Shown here: one piece after another, positions 23,833-37,198 of the stretch | Layout of the letters: every line of letters starts with the position of its first letter | Numbering within the stretch: position 1 is the stretch's first letter | DNA from: Strongylocentrotus purpuratus | Taxonomy: Eukaryota; Echinodermata; Echinoidea; Camarodonta; Strongylocentrotidae | Direction of reading: 5' to 3' | DNA length: 64,000 nt | NCBI RefSeq assembly: GCF_000002235.5 | Contig: NW_022145532.1 | Span: forward strand, 744,001 to 808,000 | Notes under the pieces: model-generated | What the model saw: the letters and a program-made list of their open reading frames with translations, nothing else | What the model was told of the DNA's origin: nothing | Database searches by the model: none | Program-made: the position numbers and the translations under genes

Positions 23833-25118
23833 CGATCCAGCTGACTTTTCATTTAAGATACTCGTCATAGGAGATACGTGTGTCGGCAAGACTAGTTTCA
23901 TCAATATGTTCTGTGAACACGTTTTTAAAGAAAATGGCACAGGAACGATAGGTCAGTATACCACTTTTTTAATTTCATCATTTTAGATCGTCCCGTACAA
24001 AATTACTACAATTAGGCCTAAAAAAAAATTGTATTGCCCTTTTTAAAAAGCCGACCGCAGATTTCAATATTATGGGGTCGTCGCAAAGGGCAGTACAACA
24101 TCCCTTTTTTAGGCCCAATTGGGGGGGGGGGGGGATAAGCCCATGTAAAAGTGCCGATATATAGATTGACAAGGAAAATAATGCACGCACACATGTGCTG
24201 ACACGTGCAAAACTGCATATTGCTGTCAGAATATATATGTTCATTATTGCACTTTTCAAAACTGGGAAAGCAACCCCTTTCTTGTTTATGCTTGCAATTT
24301 CACTGTAGTGTGTAGTTTGTTGCGTTTGTTTTGTGTTTTGTTTTTTGTCCATCCCTCAGCATCTACTCATTACCGAGTTGTTAAAATGTGTACCTGGTAG
24401 GGAGTGATTCATTGAATGCTCCAGCACCGAAATTGGTAGCAATACCAGAACCGGGGTAATGTTGGAGCGCCTTGAGCACCTTGCATGATGCTTAAGAGCA
24501 CTATTTAAATTTTTAAAAAATCCAATACTGGATATCGAAAGAAAGACTTCGTTTCAGCGCATATCAAGTTTCCAAAATTGGCTGAGCAAGAGAGTTTAAT
24601 GATTTAACTGATTATTGCGACCATGCACTTGAACGTGATTCTTAATTCATGTCCCGTATCTAATCTTCTTCTAATTTGATTAGGAATGGACCTAAAAAAG
24701 AACATCATCAATGTTGATGGAAAGAAAATCAGGTTACTTGTATGGTAAGTGAATTTAAAGTACTATCCAACTTTTGAAATATCATCTTTAATATCATTTG
24801 TATAAAGTGATAGAAAGATTTTTCTTCTTCGATTTTAATCTATTGATACATGACAGTATCTATTTTGTAAGACAGTTAGATGTTAGTGTCTTCGTACATA
24901 GGGTAACATGTTATTTTCGAAAGTTTGTATCGAATTAATATGGTGTAATTATCAGAATAAACAATACAATTAATCAGTACATAGACGGGTGCACTACACT
25001 GTAACAAAAATAATATTGAAACTAACCCTCCTGTCAAATCAAGGAGCTTAGATGGGCAGGGGCAAAGGGCGTAGGGGTTGATAAGAAAATAACGGCAGCG
25101 GCAACAAAAACAAAAAAG

Positions 25119-25152
<34 letters not shown>

Positions 25153-26356
25153 GGGCCCCAAAATTATCTCAAATATTGACCCAAAAATATTTCATTGTTT
25201 GCTGACAGGGTATGGGTACCTCCATCTTGCGATTTCGACATGTTCAGATTGAAATCCCGAAGTACAATGTTTGAAACAGAACAAAATATTTGCTGTATTG
25301 CAATCACGTGTTAAGACACGCGATATGAGGGCGAGGTAATTCTAACGATAAAGGGCACGATTCTTGCATACATGTGTATTGTGCGTTTACGTGTATGTGG
25401 AATTTATAGAATATGGTGGAAGCTCCTGTTTACATAATACATGTACACTCATTTCAAACTAATTCACGAAAACATATTTGCTGGCATCCTTTTTTCTTAA
25501 AATTCGCGCACTCAGGATTAAACTGTGGTGCCCTTTTGGGGTTTTGAATGAAATTTGCCATCACTTGACAAAGGGTTATAGCCAGGCCCGTAGCCAGAGT
25601 TTGATGTTTGGGGGGCACATACATGTAATTGATCGACGTCCTGGGGAGGGGTCTAAAAAAGTTCAACCGATCTTGGAAATTGGGGGGGGGGGGGCACTTG
25701 CCCCTCGTGGCTACGTGCCTGGTTATAGCCGAACAGTCGTATATTAGCTTTCTCTAACAATTTCGTTTCATTAGTTATTGCTTTCTTTTCGAATTTCCAT
25801 CAACAGACTCAGGTCTATCTTTAAGTATATATACGTATTTATGTGTGTATGTACGTATGTTTGTGGAAGTTACAGCATATGATTGTTATTCTTTATAAAA
25901 TACAAAAACTCATAAAGTTGAGTTTCAAAATGTTTTAAGCAATTGTTTTCCCTTTCAAAGTAAATTTATACAGATGGGATGAGTGTTCCATCTCAGATCA
26001 CCTTACTTAAAGTGATGAAATTTGAATAATTTCGACCTTAAAATAAACCATGTCATCGTTGAGGAGTATTCTTAATGGAAACCTCATCCCAACGAATAAG
26101 TGTAGGTTCACTGAAATATGAGATTTATTAATCGCTGCCTATTGATGTACAATATTCCTTACGAAAATGTACAAGTGAAATAAAATGAAGATATTCTTGG
26201 CATGATATCAAGTAAATGGCGACGCCCGTGTCGTGCTGAAAATCTGTAAATCATGCTAAGAACCTCATGCTTTACACCTCTTTCATACATTCTGGTGGGA
26301 AATCTTGTAGATGAATTGGAAACAAAAATGCAATGAACGTATCCAAATAACTGAAG

Positions 26357-26425
<69 letters not shown>

Positions 26426-29400
26426 TTTTGGGGGGGGGGGGGGTTCCTTTATATTAATTGCAAAAAGGGAAGTAAATAATCCAGAGCCGGCTTCAAAACG
26501 TCGTGATATTAAGATATTTTTAAAATTGACAAAATTATAACATTAAAATTAAACTATGATGAAAATTCCAAAAAAATTGAAACAACCAAAACAATTCATT
26601 ATCACATGTACATGTTCATGTGGGAGAAATACATTCCCGTATGATATAAACTCATGCAGCTTTAAAGGGGAAGTCCACCCTGAAATTAAGTTAGTTTTAA
26701 TAGGAGTAGAAAAATGAGAGAAACAAGTCAGTGAAAGTTTGAGCAAATTCCGATTAAAAATAAGGAAGTTAGGATTTTTGAAGTTGTGATCAATCAAACA
26801 CAAATTGGCAACTCTATGACGTATCATGCGAGCTCAACTTCCATTTGCTCAGTACTAAAAAATCTAAAATTGTCATTTTCCTCAAGAAAAATTCAACCAT
26901 ACATGCACCCTAAATATAATAATTGCAAATATGTTTCTATACTCCCCCTGCAAGGAACAAATATATATTCCGTCATCAATAACGAAGAAAACATGATTTT
27001 ATGGAATATTATGCACAAAGCAAATGAAGGAGAGCTCGTATAATAAGTCACATAGTTGCCAATTTGTATTTGATTGATCACAACTTCAATAATTCATAAC
27101 TTTCTTATTTTTATTCAGAATTTGCTCAAACTTTCACTTTCCTGATTTTCTTATTATTCTGCCTCTATCGAAACAAACTTATTTTGGGGTGGACTTTCCC
27201 TTTAATACATCACGTGGGTCCGTTCATTGTTGGGTTTATGGGGGGGGGGGTATTTTACCGACATCGCTACCACTGCTGGGCAGCATATGGCAGTAGACGT
27301 AAATCTAAGGTAATGTCAGTAGAATACAATGCCTTCAAAGTAGAAGGAGATTTTTATATCATTAATTTTCTTCATATCTCAACAAACTTTACAGGGACAC
27401 AGCAGGTCAAGAAAGATTTCGAACTCTTACAACAGCGTACTATAGAGGCGCCATGGTGAGTCTCTGTCTTATTTATTAGTTTTTTATTTTTTATTTTGTT
27501 ATTTGATTATTATAATTTGCTATTTATTTGAAAAAATAACCTTATAACATATATGTATAATGTATTTGATAATATATAATAATGATGTTTGTAGACATAA
27601 AATAATTTAAGTGATTTATTGTTGATGTTAATAATTAAATGTAGCTGGGATTCGTAACAAAAATTCTTATTTATTTTTGTTGACTATATACCTTTGCTCG
27701 CATAAATACTCTATGTTTGACAAGAAACGTCTCTTTTTTTTGCCTTTTCCCTTATCAAGAATCAATAATGATATGAAGGGAAGATCCATTATACTTCGAT
27801 AAAATACCAATTTAAAATTTTGAACTGTGTGTGAAGCTATATCTACTTTAGGTTTATTTTTCTGTCGTGGTAATACTTTGAAAGTATACTTTTGATATAG
27901 ATTAGATGATTGGAATGATTTTTTTAAACGTATGTTTTAATGCATATTTTGATGCAAAGTAATCGTTCAAAATTGACTCATGACGCTGTAAGTGCCGATT
28001 AACTTATGTTTAATGGAATATTTAATGTATTTTAAACTAATTCTTTCAAAGAGTCATAATTTTAAAATGCTGAAATGTAGTTTCATTATGATACTTTATT
28101 TTCATCTAATATCAGGGCATCATCATTCTCTACGATGTAACGAGAGAGACTTCATTTGATCATGTGACTAGTTGGCTTGACGATATTGCCCGTGTAAGTA
28201 TCTTGAACCCCCACCCTCTCCATCTTTCGATCTCCTCCTGTCTATATCTTTGTTTATTTCTCCTTTTTATTCTCCGTCTTTCTTTTTCTCTCTCTCTCTC
28301 TCTCTTTCTCTTCTACTATTTTTGGAGTAAAAAACTTCTTTTCCATTCTTTTGGTGGGAATGGCGGGACTTAATCTTTAAAAAAATGTGACGTAATGGAC
28401 AGAGAATGTGATCCTATCACTATGAATATGACTGACACAGAAAGCGGACAAAATATACAGTTCCTCAGGTAGACAAAGGAACATCCTTTCACTGCTATTA
28501 TGTACAAATGTGTAGAACAAGTGTCACATGCATATTCACCTTTTTACATAATAGCAGTGAAGGGATGTTCCTTTGTCTAACTGAGGAACTGTATATTTTT
28601 GTCCGCTTTCTTTGTCAGTCATGTTCATATGGTCCATGCTATAGTGGTATAGGTGTTTATCGTATAACCTTCTGTTTCAGCTCGAGATCTGAGTAAACAG
28701 AGTCAAGAAAGACATGGCTGAAGTAGAAGCTCTTTTGCACGTGATCGTGATTCATATTTACTTATCAGAACGAAACTCGAATGTAAATATTCGTTGAAGA
28801 GCCCACTTTCCGAATTATCCGCATATTCGGGCAGCGAGATGCCCTAATTATGTCATTTGTATATCTTATCTTGTGTAGTTTAATTGGAAAAATAAACCTT
28901 ATCTTGATAATAATATCTGCTTTTGTGAAAAATTGAAAAGTTGAATCCAGGCAGGAGACGTCAACCCCCCCCCCCCCCCCCCCTAGGTAGAAAAAAAACC
29001 TACGCCAATGTTTCTTAGCAGTAAAGTGAAATTGTTCGCTACATACACTGTTGCTCATGAAGTAGGAATAATTTTTCTTACATCTTTTCATGAAGTGATT
29101 GTCACAATATTATTTTTTTATTCTTGCCACAAAAAGTTTATATCTTCTCAGAACTTTATCGACCACATCTACGACACTTTAAATTGATCAGTAAAGTTAT
29201 GAGAAGATACAAACTTTATCAAGAGAAAATGATATTGTCTTTAAATAATCATTTCATGAAAACGGATAAGGAAACATTATTCCATCTGTATGGGCAACAG
29301 AGTGTACATATATATATATGCAAGTTTAAAGTGCTCTAAGTAAACTTTGACTTTGGACTACCAATGAGACATGAAAGCTTTTCTGAGAAACAGTTTAATG

Positions 29401-32400
29401 CTATTTGAACAACTGTTTGCCACTGACTTGCACTGGCATGAATTTGCTTCCATTTCAATGTGCAAACTTTTGATAACATTGTTAAAGGGAAAAGCTGAAT
29501 AGGCCTCGGACTCAAAACAAAATCAATGATTTAGCTCATGCTAGATCAACTTCAGTGCCTAGCTAAGAAAAATCGAGTAAAGAACAAGAATACATGATGC
29601 TTATTCTACGTCGCTCAGTGCTACAGTGTATATCGGGTCAGCTTCAGCCAAGCGTGTGGCAGTCAAGCGCACGTGCTCTATACATGGCCAAGCTATTACT
29701 GCCATTTTCTTATAAACAGTGAAATACGCCTTACCCGAGAATCACTTCCCATGCTACTTATATCTCGATCTAGATTGATGAATGTTTCGATTACCGATAT
29801 AGTCTACTTAATATAGAAATCAAAATGACTTCAGCATGTTTCACAACTCAAAGGCATAATATAGGCTATTAATAGCAAGTGTAAGTTGTAGTTGTCTCAC
29901 TTGCACATGTGTAACAGGCTATGATGCTGCACGTGGTGATACTATTTATATGGATGAATATTATGAATTGTAAAATCATTTTTATCGTCTATGTTTGTCT
30001 CCACTGTTACCTCTTTATTCTTCATATTTTCTGTCATTGTTATAGTCACGTGAACAGACGTTCTCCCATTAATGTTCAATAAAAGAGAAACTCTTTCGGC
30101 CAGAAATATATCAAAATTATTATTGTTTTACACTTTATACTTTCCAAGTGTTTGTATAAGCATATTAATTGGCTTATTTCTTGTCTCTATATGCTCTCAA
30201 CTGAATACAAATATTATTTTCAAACGGTAGAAACTACCCCTGTTTACTTATTCATGAGTCATTGAACAAATATGTTATTATATTACCCTGACAAAAGTGT
30301 TGTTCAGTTCTGCAAATCACCTTAAGATAACAAAAATTAAGAATAAGAGTATTGAGTGGCATTTTTATATAGAAACAAAGGTTAAGTGTTATTTGTTGGT
30401 TATACAGATAATACCAGACATGTTTCTGACATAATTACGGTGAGCACATAATTTACGACGAGTATCTCATGAAATAGGCCTATCTATAGTCACGTACCTG
30501 GTATAAGGGCATTTTAGTGTACAGTGATAGATAAATCAAGATAAGCTCATCAAAATAGCGAGTTCATTGCATTCAAACGATAAACTGAGGTTAACAATGG
30601 GTTAAATAATCACTTTAAATTCTTATAAATGGAATGAGATAAATGGGAAAATATGTATAGGCCTATTGTATCTTGGCACAGTACATATGTATACAACTGT
30701 ATCATAGTGCGACCGTTTCTAGTATTTTCTTCAAGTATATTAAAAAGGTTACAGAGGTGTCAATAAATTGTCAAAATCAAAAATATTTATACAGGATAAA
30801 AAAGAAACAATCGAAACAGCAAAGCTATTAAATGCAGGAATGCAATGTTCATATAACATACCAAATATCACTACAAAAATACACAATGTTATTACTTGCA
30901 GTTATACCAAGAAGTTACAATCTGTTCTGTTATCCCCCTCTTCAAAATATAAGAATGGTATTTTGACAATAAATTGTTTATTATTTCATGTTTTCCAGAA
31001 TGTTTCTCCCGACATATGCAAAGTCCTGGTTGGGAACAAGAGCGACTTCACTAGAGCAAGAAGAGTGCCAAGCAAACGAGCAATAACGGTAAGAATTCAC
31101 TTCATCCGTAAAAGAAAGACAAAGAGGTGATGATACCGTTTCATGTCGTCTCACTATATTTGAGTTTGAATTTAGACATATCATTTCTGGGGAAAATGCG
31201 AGTGGTCAGCAATTAAAAGACCAGAATGATATTTTTGAAGGATGCGGTTAAACTATAGTAATACATAATGCTTCAAGATGATGAGCACTGGCAAAGTGCC
31301 ATCGAATTTGATATTGCATCACTTGTTATATCTTGGAATGGTGGATATTAGCTTAATGACGATGGTTTCATAACCCTAAGGCTAAGAGAATGAAAATATT
31401 TGCCTTCAAGCTTCCCAGTGACGTCATAGCAAGAAATCAATAAACGTCGTAACTATTACCGACGGTAATATTGCGAGCTAGGTTTTTTTAAATAATGGGA
31501 GGGTAAGGTTTGCTCAGATTATTTTCTACAACCTCACTGCAAAACCCTCAAATTGGTTTGTATTGACAAAGAACTGTAATCAGTGTGGGGTGTAGTATAT
31601 TTGAACTGTGGCAGTTAATTCATTCGGGTACAGCCCCAGAGACCGAATGCCCTTGAGATTAAAAATGTCAGTCTCGCGTGCCTTCAAAATGTATGACTTT
31701 TCTGAGGAATCACGAGGTCGACATCGGTCGGTCTTATGAGTCGTCAGTCTCGTGAAATGTCGCTATACTGAGACGTCCAGTTCATTTCAGAAACATTTGT
31801 ATTTGGATATCATAATTATAAAAAACATCTTCATATAATATATTTTACTTCATATTCTTAGTTTTGAAGGTGGTATGAACGATAAAGTGCATTTCAAATA
31901 TCAATACCATCCTACGATTGCTGGTTGCTTATATTCCTTGATTTCTTCTTCTTAATTTACAGTTATCAGAAGCATTTAACTTTCCTTACATCGAGGCGAG
32001 TGCGAAGACCGGTGAAAATGTTGAGAACGTCTTCGAGACTCTTACAAGACAGATGCTTGATAGGTACAACAAAAAGGTATGCCAAGATCACTAAAGTGGA
32101 CCTGTCTAGGCATGTATTTATCAATACAGCGAGAAACAATATGTTAACATAGTAAATACTTGGTTTAATTCCTCCTTGGAATTAGAAGGCTATTAAAAAC
32201 AGGTTTTCCTTTAAATGGTGTCTAAAATCAAGATGTGACATTTCATATTTAAATGATGTTATCATATCAATAGCATAATACAGCTGTGACTATAAGTCTT
32301 TGAAAGTGTACTTTTTTAGTTGATAGAGTGGGAAGAGAACGACGTGATTGATTCAGTTTTCCGAACAGAATTAAAAGCAGATTTATGAAGAATTCGTATT

Positions 32401-32560
32401 TTTACCTCATTCATTATTCCCATTTTAATCAGAATTTTTTAATATTCACTTTCCTCTTCAGATGAATACAAATCGACCTCTTTTACCACGCCCAACGACA
32501 ACAGAGAAAATTGAACTACTTGCCAAGAAAAAGAGCACATTTTCTGTATGCTCCTGCTGA
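23753..32560 (+). CDS. Divergent Rab-family small GTPase, seven exons
   Basis: Exons: 23753-23951, 24684-24744, 27395-27455, 28116-28193, 30999-31088, 31963-32076, 32462-32560; all GT-AG and in phase, giving 233 residues. G1 is GDTCVGKT (40-47), switch I has TIG with Thr65, G3 is WDTAGQERF (87-95) with catalytic Gln92, [18 protein letters not shown] follows, G4 is NKSD (146-149), G5 is SAK (176-178). The C terminus [11 protein letters not shown] ends in CSC, the CXC signal for double geranylgeranylation, so it should cycle between cytosol and an organelle membrane in vesicle traffic. The YYRGAM core resembles the Rab8/10/13 group, but the C-terminal half is divergent and I cannot name a subfamily. 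A 34-residue N-terminal extension is unusual; Met15 is an alternative start. The protein lacks nothing catalytic. Introns are packed with MITEs and a SINE. Confidence 0.95.
24011..24120. mobile_element. MITE, family G copy 1 (short)
   Basis: Ends ATTAGGCCTAAAAAA and inverse, both with TTGTATTGCCCTTT/AAAGGGCAGTACAACA inside. It is a 110-bp version of the 220-bp element at 55613-55832. It lies in Rab intron 1, immediately before a G13 tract. Confidence 0.75.
24365..24515 (+). mobile_element. SINE fragment (body and tail)
   Basis: GTGTACCTGGTAGG, GGTAATGTTGGAGCGCC and the AAGAGCACTATT end match the body of the SINE at 54066-54365. The tRNA head is missing. It is in Rab intron 1. Confidence 0.7.
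25118..25152 (+). repeat. (GA)n microsatellite
   Basis: A pure AG run following an A-rich stretch, in Rab intron 2. Confidence 0.9.
25582..25722. mobile_element. 141-bp MITE with perfect 6-bp target duplication
   Basis: Ends CCAGGCCCGTAGCCA and TGGCTACGTGCCTGG. TTATAG flanks both sides exactly (25576-25581 and 25723-25728). It contains a G13 run next to the right arm. It is in Rab intron 2. The apparent open frame at 25478-25747 runs through it and is not a gene. Confidence 0.85.
26360..26445 (+). repeat. (AT)n microsatellite with T and G runs
   Basis: About 57 bp of AT repeats followed by a T run of about 12 and a G run of about 13, in Rab intron 2. Confidence 0.95.
26666..27201. mobile_element. 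TTAA MITE, family E, about 170-bp inverted ends
   Basis: TTAA flanks both sides (26662-26665 and 27202-27205). The ends AGGGGAAGTCCACCC and GGGTGGACTTTCCCT begin inverted repeats of about 170 bp, including GTTTGAGCAAATTC and TGATCAATCAAA. The interior is short and non-coding. It lies in Rab intron 2; the mirrored frames at 26549-27081 come from the two arms. Confidence 0.92.
28421..28630. mobile_element. Near-perfect hairpin in Rab intron 4
   Basis: Two arms of about 85-90 bp (from ATATGACTGACACAGAAAGC to TACATAATAGCAGTG and back) are separated by a loop of about 35 bp. Few mismatches remain. It is either a young MITE or a hairpin that would be transcribed with the Rab pre-mRNA. Confidence 0.75.
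29135..29218. repeat. Imperfect hairpin
   Basis: AAAGTTTATATCTTCTCAGA pairs with TATGAGAAGATACAAACTTT across a loop of about 45 bp, in Rab intron 4. Confidence 0.5.
31620..31790. repeat. GGTCTCG-type dispersed repeat
   Basis: GAGACCGAATGCCCTTGAGA, GTCAGTCTCGCGTGCCTT and related blocks match the repeats near 22640 and 63780. It is in Rab intron 5. Confidence 0.4.
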
Positions 32561-33620
32561 AAGCAGATATGAGTTGTGTCTTGAAAGAATTCAAAAACTT
32601 GCTGATCTTCGCAGATACAGGTCGATTGAGCCTGTCTCTTGAAAGCTGGTAGATTGAACAGTATTAAAGACTTTTCGCTGAATGATCAAACTTCTTTGAA
32701 AGACAAAGTGGTGGATGGAAACAGTTTGCGAACGTGACAATGTTTTCTTTCTTTCGGAACCTGCATGTACACGCATGTGGTCCTTCTATAATATTGTGAA
32801 AATAACTAAGTGAATTAACGCCAAGGGCCAGATTCTCGAATGTCTAACATCAAAGAGGACTGCTGTATGGCCGAGATGTTAGAATCTACACATTCGAATT
32901 ACCATCTTCATTACTAGAAATCATCTAAGGACCAGCTATAGTGAGCGAAAGATATCTGTATCGTCATCAGCATGGCCTAGGTGCCACTTCATAACCCAGT
33001 TCTCTTCACTCGCTGCAGCTCTATGACGTCTTACACGACGTCACTCAAAGCTTTTTTTCACTTTATAACACTGGCGTGCTTTTTGCTGTTAAACTCAGAA
33101 GACAAAGTTCTACTTATAGCTCAATATTATATTTCAGAATGTAAATGAAGCAACTATGTTATAAAAAAGATGAGATGAATCTAGTTTCTTACGACGAGCA
33201 ATTACATGACTAAAAGGCAAATTATTTTCTCCGTGATATTGATACAACTCACTTAAGTGCCTTTGTTGCCTTCGTTTAATTGCAATATTTATTGGCATCC
33301 TTCAAAAGGACCCAGCAAAGTTTTAAATTAAGAAAGAAATATGTTTCCAAATTCCAGTGTATTTTATTTCACTATTACTATCAAATAGACATCTTGTGGT
33401 ATCTTTTACGAGTTCAAGTTAATATCAAGATAATAAAATGTTGGGTTTCCGGTATTAAAATGCATGGATGTTTATTTTGTACAGTCACTATCAGATAATT
33501 TCATTTTGAAATGAAACTGTCGTCATCAAGGTTTTCACCCTCGAGTATTATTATTTAATATTTCTTTTCTTTTTCTGTTTATGTGCATGTGCAATAAAAT
33601 GTTTCAGTAGAAGGTAGTAG
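32561..33620 (+). other. Rab 3' untranslated region, likely
   Basis: No coding frame. The first good AATAAA after the Rab stop is at 33593-33598, which would give a 3' UTR of about 1.05 kb. The boundary is inferred. Confidence 0.5.
33593..33598 (+). terminator. AATAAA poly(A) signal of the Rab gene
   Basis: Canonical hexamer in the context GTGCAATAAAATGTTTCAG, about 1 kb after the stop codon. Confidence 0.5.
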
Positions 33621-36600
33621 CAAGTATGTAGCATCGATACGTTAATACGTGAATTGATGGATATATTTCAATTTAGGTAAATGGCAAACTAAATCGGAGC
33701 CAAATATTACAGAATATAAATAACTGATTGTTTTATACTTAAAAAGTCGTTTTGAATTATCCGTAGTGACTAATCGAAAGTACTCCTTGAGTTAAGATCA
33801 TGACGCAAAGTGAATTTGTACAGAATTCAAATCGAAACCGTCCAAAAATATACAAATAAAATGATTCCTGCCAAACGATTTTGATATATATATATACATA
33901 ACACTTATGTTATAAATGAAACAGTAAGAAAGATTCCGATAAATCAAGCCAGTCGATCCGAAATACATACACGGCATTGGGGTCTCATATTATTATAAAG
34001 GTGCAAATGAGAGTTGTCAGTGAAAAACTTTTTTTCTGGCAAAAATCGTTTAACTTTCCCTGGATTTGCTGGTCTAAAACTCTCTAAATGCATAAAAAGG
34101 AATTCGGAATAGTTTTGAGCTACCATTATCAGAACTCAAGATTTGATCATGGACTATAAATAGACGAGGTACTACATTCCTCACAATCTTTGTTATGCTC
34201 ATTGTCTTATTCAAATAAAAATCACGCGATCTACTTTATTGTACGGGCTATCCCACTGTTCTCAGTGGAATAAACATTCACCTTTAATAATCCATAGTAG
34301 GCCTAACCTGCTTTAAAAAACATTTATGATGGCTTTCTGGGAAATGACTCATTTGGCAGCACTTATAAGGAGTATGGAAGTATCTTAAAGCAAACACTGC
34401 GCTTGATATTACCATTTTCGATTGACAAATCGTTATATTAATTTTCTACCTTTTGCACCAATTTTGTTCATTTGAATGTAATTTGTATATTTTGTAAAAC
34501 TGTAAACTTTTGTAAATAGACTTTTGTTCACGGCCCTGGTAAGAACAACTTTACATGTTTTAGTGCGAAGTATGACGTTTGACGTCGTTGAACAAAGCAT
34601 ATATGCAAATAAGTTATAATAGAATGTATCAAAGCAATTTGTATTATGTCGTAAACGAAGCGCTATATTTGATAGAAAATTACACGTGATAAAAGATACA
34701 AGTATCTTCAAATGACCGTAGAAAGATATCTTCATTTTGCAATGCTTCCTTAACCGTAGAATGAATTTCAACATTTCGAAAACTAAAATGTAGCCTCCTT
34801 GTATTAGTATCAGGTATTGAGAGGGCTGTGTCTCCGCACTTGAATTAAAATAGAACCATGTCCTATATTTGTACTCTCACTCTTGCACACAAACTTTAAA
34901 GAAAGACATGAGAGATAACTTTTCAAGAGTTGTTTAGGAAGTGGCAATCGAAAATCTCTTTCACTACTTCAACTGTTTAATTGCGCAACCGTGTTAAGAT
35001 AATTCACGCTGACTGAAAAAAAAGTGATTTTAAAAGTCGCTAAAACTAACAAAATATATAAGTATGTTTCTATATGCGCTTGGGAAGAAAAAGAAGAGAA
35101 CATAAAAAAGAATTGAGGTTACTGAGTTCCTTTTTATTTGTTTAATTTTTGGAATAAGTGTGTTGCATTATAAGTACGTGGGTGTATAGAGTATGGCAGC
35201 AAAACCAAAGTCCACGGTATATAAAAGCAACGTCTCCGCTTATATTAGTGGTTTTATTTTCAATTGATATCAAGCATTACTTCTATCTATACAAATTGTA
35301 ATATTTGAAGTCAAATATACGTCACATATTTAAGTATACAAAGGTAAGCCACATACTAATACACATTTCAAAGACTCGGTATGAATAAGAAGAATATTAT
35401 GGTTGAGACAGACCAAGGATAAAGGATATTTGTTTTGTGGGATTGCGGTTTATTCCGGTGTACACACCCTTTATCTCTATCATTGGTATATGTGATATTC
35501 AAGAAATATAGTTGCCTTGCAACAAATAAACATACATTATCACTCATAACCATGACGTGTGTCGATTGTATTTTATGACTCTCCTCTTGCGTCAAATCTG
35601 TAAGGTCAATTACATTACATTATTATCATGATCTTTCTTATTATTATCATCATCGTCTTCATCATCATCTTCATCATTTATTATCATCATTATCATTACT
35701 TATGATTGCAGGGCCCTCATGGAGAACAGTATTAATACTGATGAAGCTACCATGGGCACACAAACAAAACATTATTACTATCATCTTCACCATCATCATC
35801 ATCATCATCATCAACAACATCATCATCATCATCATCATCAACATCATCATCACAATCTTCCTCATCCTTCTCCTCCTCATCATCATTATGATTATTATTA
35901 TTATCTTTTGGAAAGGATAATTCACATTTACAAAAACTGAGTTTTGTGTACCTATACACATACGTATTAATCTTAGCATATATTCAATATCAAATTATAA
36001 TTAATACTTGTGAGTGACACATACACCAATAATCAGAAACATTCATTCATTTCAAATTTATGTCTTTTTATTCACAATTTCTTGATAAAACGTTTCAAGA
36101 TAGAGTTTCATTCACTGTCCTTATTAATAGAGAATAGAGAATAGAAAATAATGCTAGTGTGTTTTCTTTCATAAAAGAAATCTAGCTCTTTACTTACGCT
36201 CAAATTTATACATTTTAAATGGAATGTATTCAATGATATCGATACTTCAAAAACACATTCAAAATTTAGACAGTATCACAGCTGAAAACAAATTCTTAGA
36301 TAATGCTTTGTAACTCATTCAATCATTTGCATAAAAAGGGAATCGTGCAAAATCGGGATATTTGCAACTATGAGATCTTTAAAACACGTGACCAGCCTCA
36401 TTCCATTTAAATTACAGACCTTTCCAATCAATAATCCACATTTGACACCATACTAGCCAAATAGCACTAAGAAAAAAGGACACATTCAATCGGAAAATTG
36501 TATACAAGTCACTTATTTCAAATTAACCATAAACAAAATTATGCAGTAAATACATTAACCTTAGAGATAAACACCCGAGGCCATACACTAAGGTCTTCAA

Positions 36601-37086
36601 TTCTAATCCCAGAAAACTATCCATATACATTACAGATGCGAAAACCCCTACCTAAACAGGCAGTGGTCAAGATGATAAGACTTTGATAATACACAAGGTC
36701 AGTGATTGCACTGATGAGAAAAAAAATGTCATCATATGTAATCGCCCCCCCCCCTCCCCCACCTACAAACCAATTGCTGGGTAGGACAAACATTATGGCT
36801 TGTCCTAATAATATGCAATTCTCATTCTGACTATTGAAATATAATTGTTCGCAACAGGTGAATTCAATAATTTAAAACAAGGCACTTAATAAAGATTTGT
36901 GCATTCAATTTGATTGCATTACGAAAATGGCATATTCACGAGGTGTTGGAAGTACCGGTCAGTTAGATTTACAACTTTGCACTTAATAGTGTTATTCATC
37001 ATTTCTGACCAAATTAAATATCATACAGAGAGATGGTTTTTAATCCAAAATAAGACAATGGCGCTGTCGTGATCACTACGCTATTA
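33621..37086. other. Intergenic, no supported gene
   Basis: AT-rich. Minus-strand frames at 34433-34774 and elsewhere have no family signature. The only defined element is the ATC/CAT microsatellite at 35636-35900. Confidence 0.5.
35636..35900 (+). repeat. (CAT)n trinucleotide microsatellite
   Basis: Long imperfect CAT/ATC array. It explains the His-rich, Ile-rich, Asp-rich and Met-rich open frames in all six frames here; none is a gene. Confidence 0.95.
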
Positions 37087-37198
37087 GGGACTTTTAGATC
37101 TGCACGAAGATAATGTGGATTGCTACGGTCGACAGCCTTTTAATGCACTGCCTTGAATGAACGTCACACGTATCAGTCCACGCAAATCTAAAAGTCCC
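37087..37198 (+). mobile_element. 112-bp TA-flanked MITE, family F copy 1
   Basis: Ends GGGACTTTTAGAT and ATCTAAAAGTCCC with TA on each side. The copy at 45388-45499 has the same length in opposite orientation and is close to identical. TA duplication fits the Tc1/mariner group. Confidence 0.9.

Noticed and set aside
26549-27081. Mirror-image frames on opposite strands
   Set aside because: They are the two inverted arms of the 26666-27201 MITE.
35674-35979. His-, Asp-, Ile- and Met-rich open frames on both strands
   Set aside because: All come from the CAT/ATC microsatellite; every frame of such a repeat is open.
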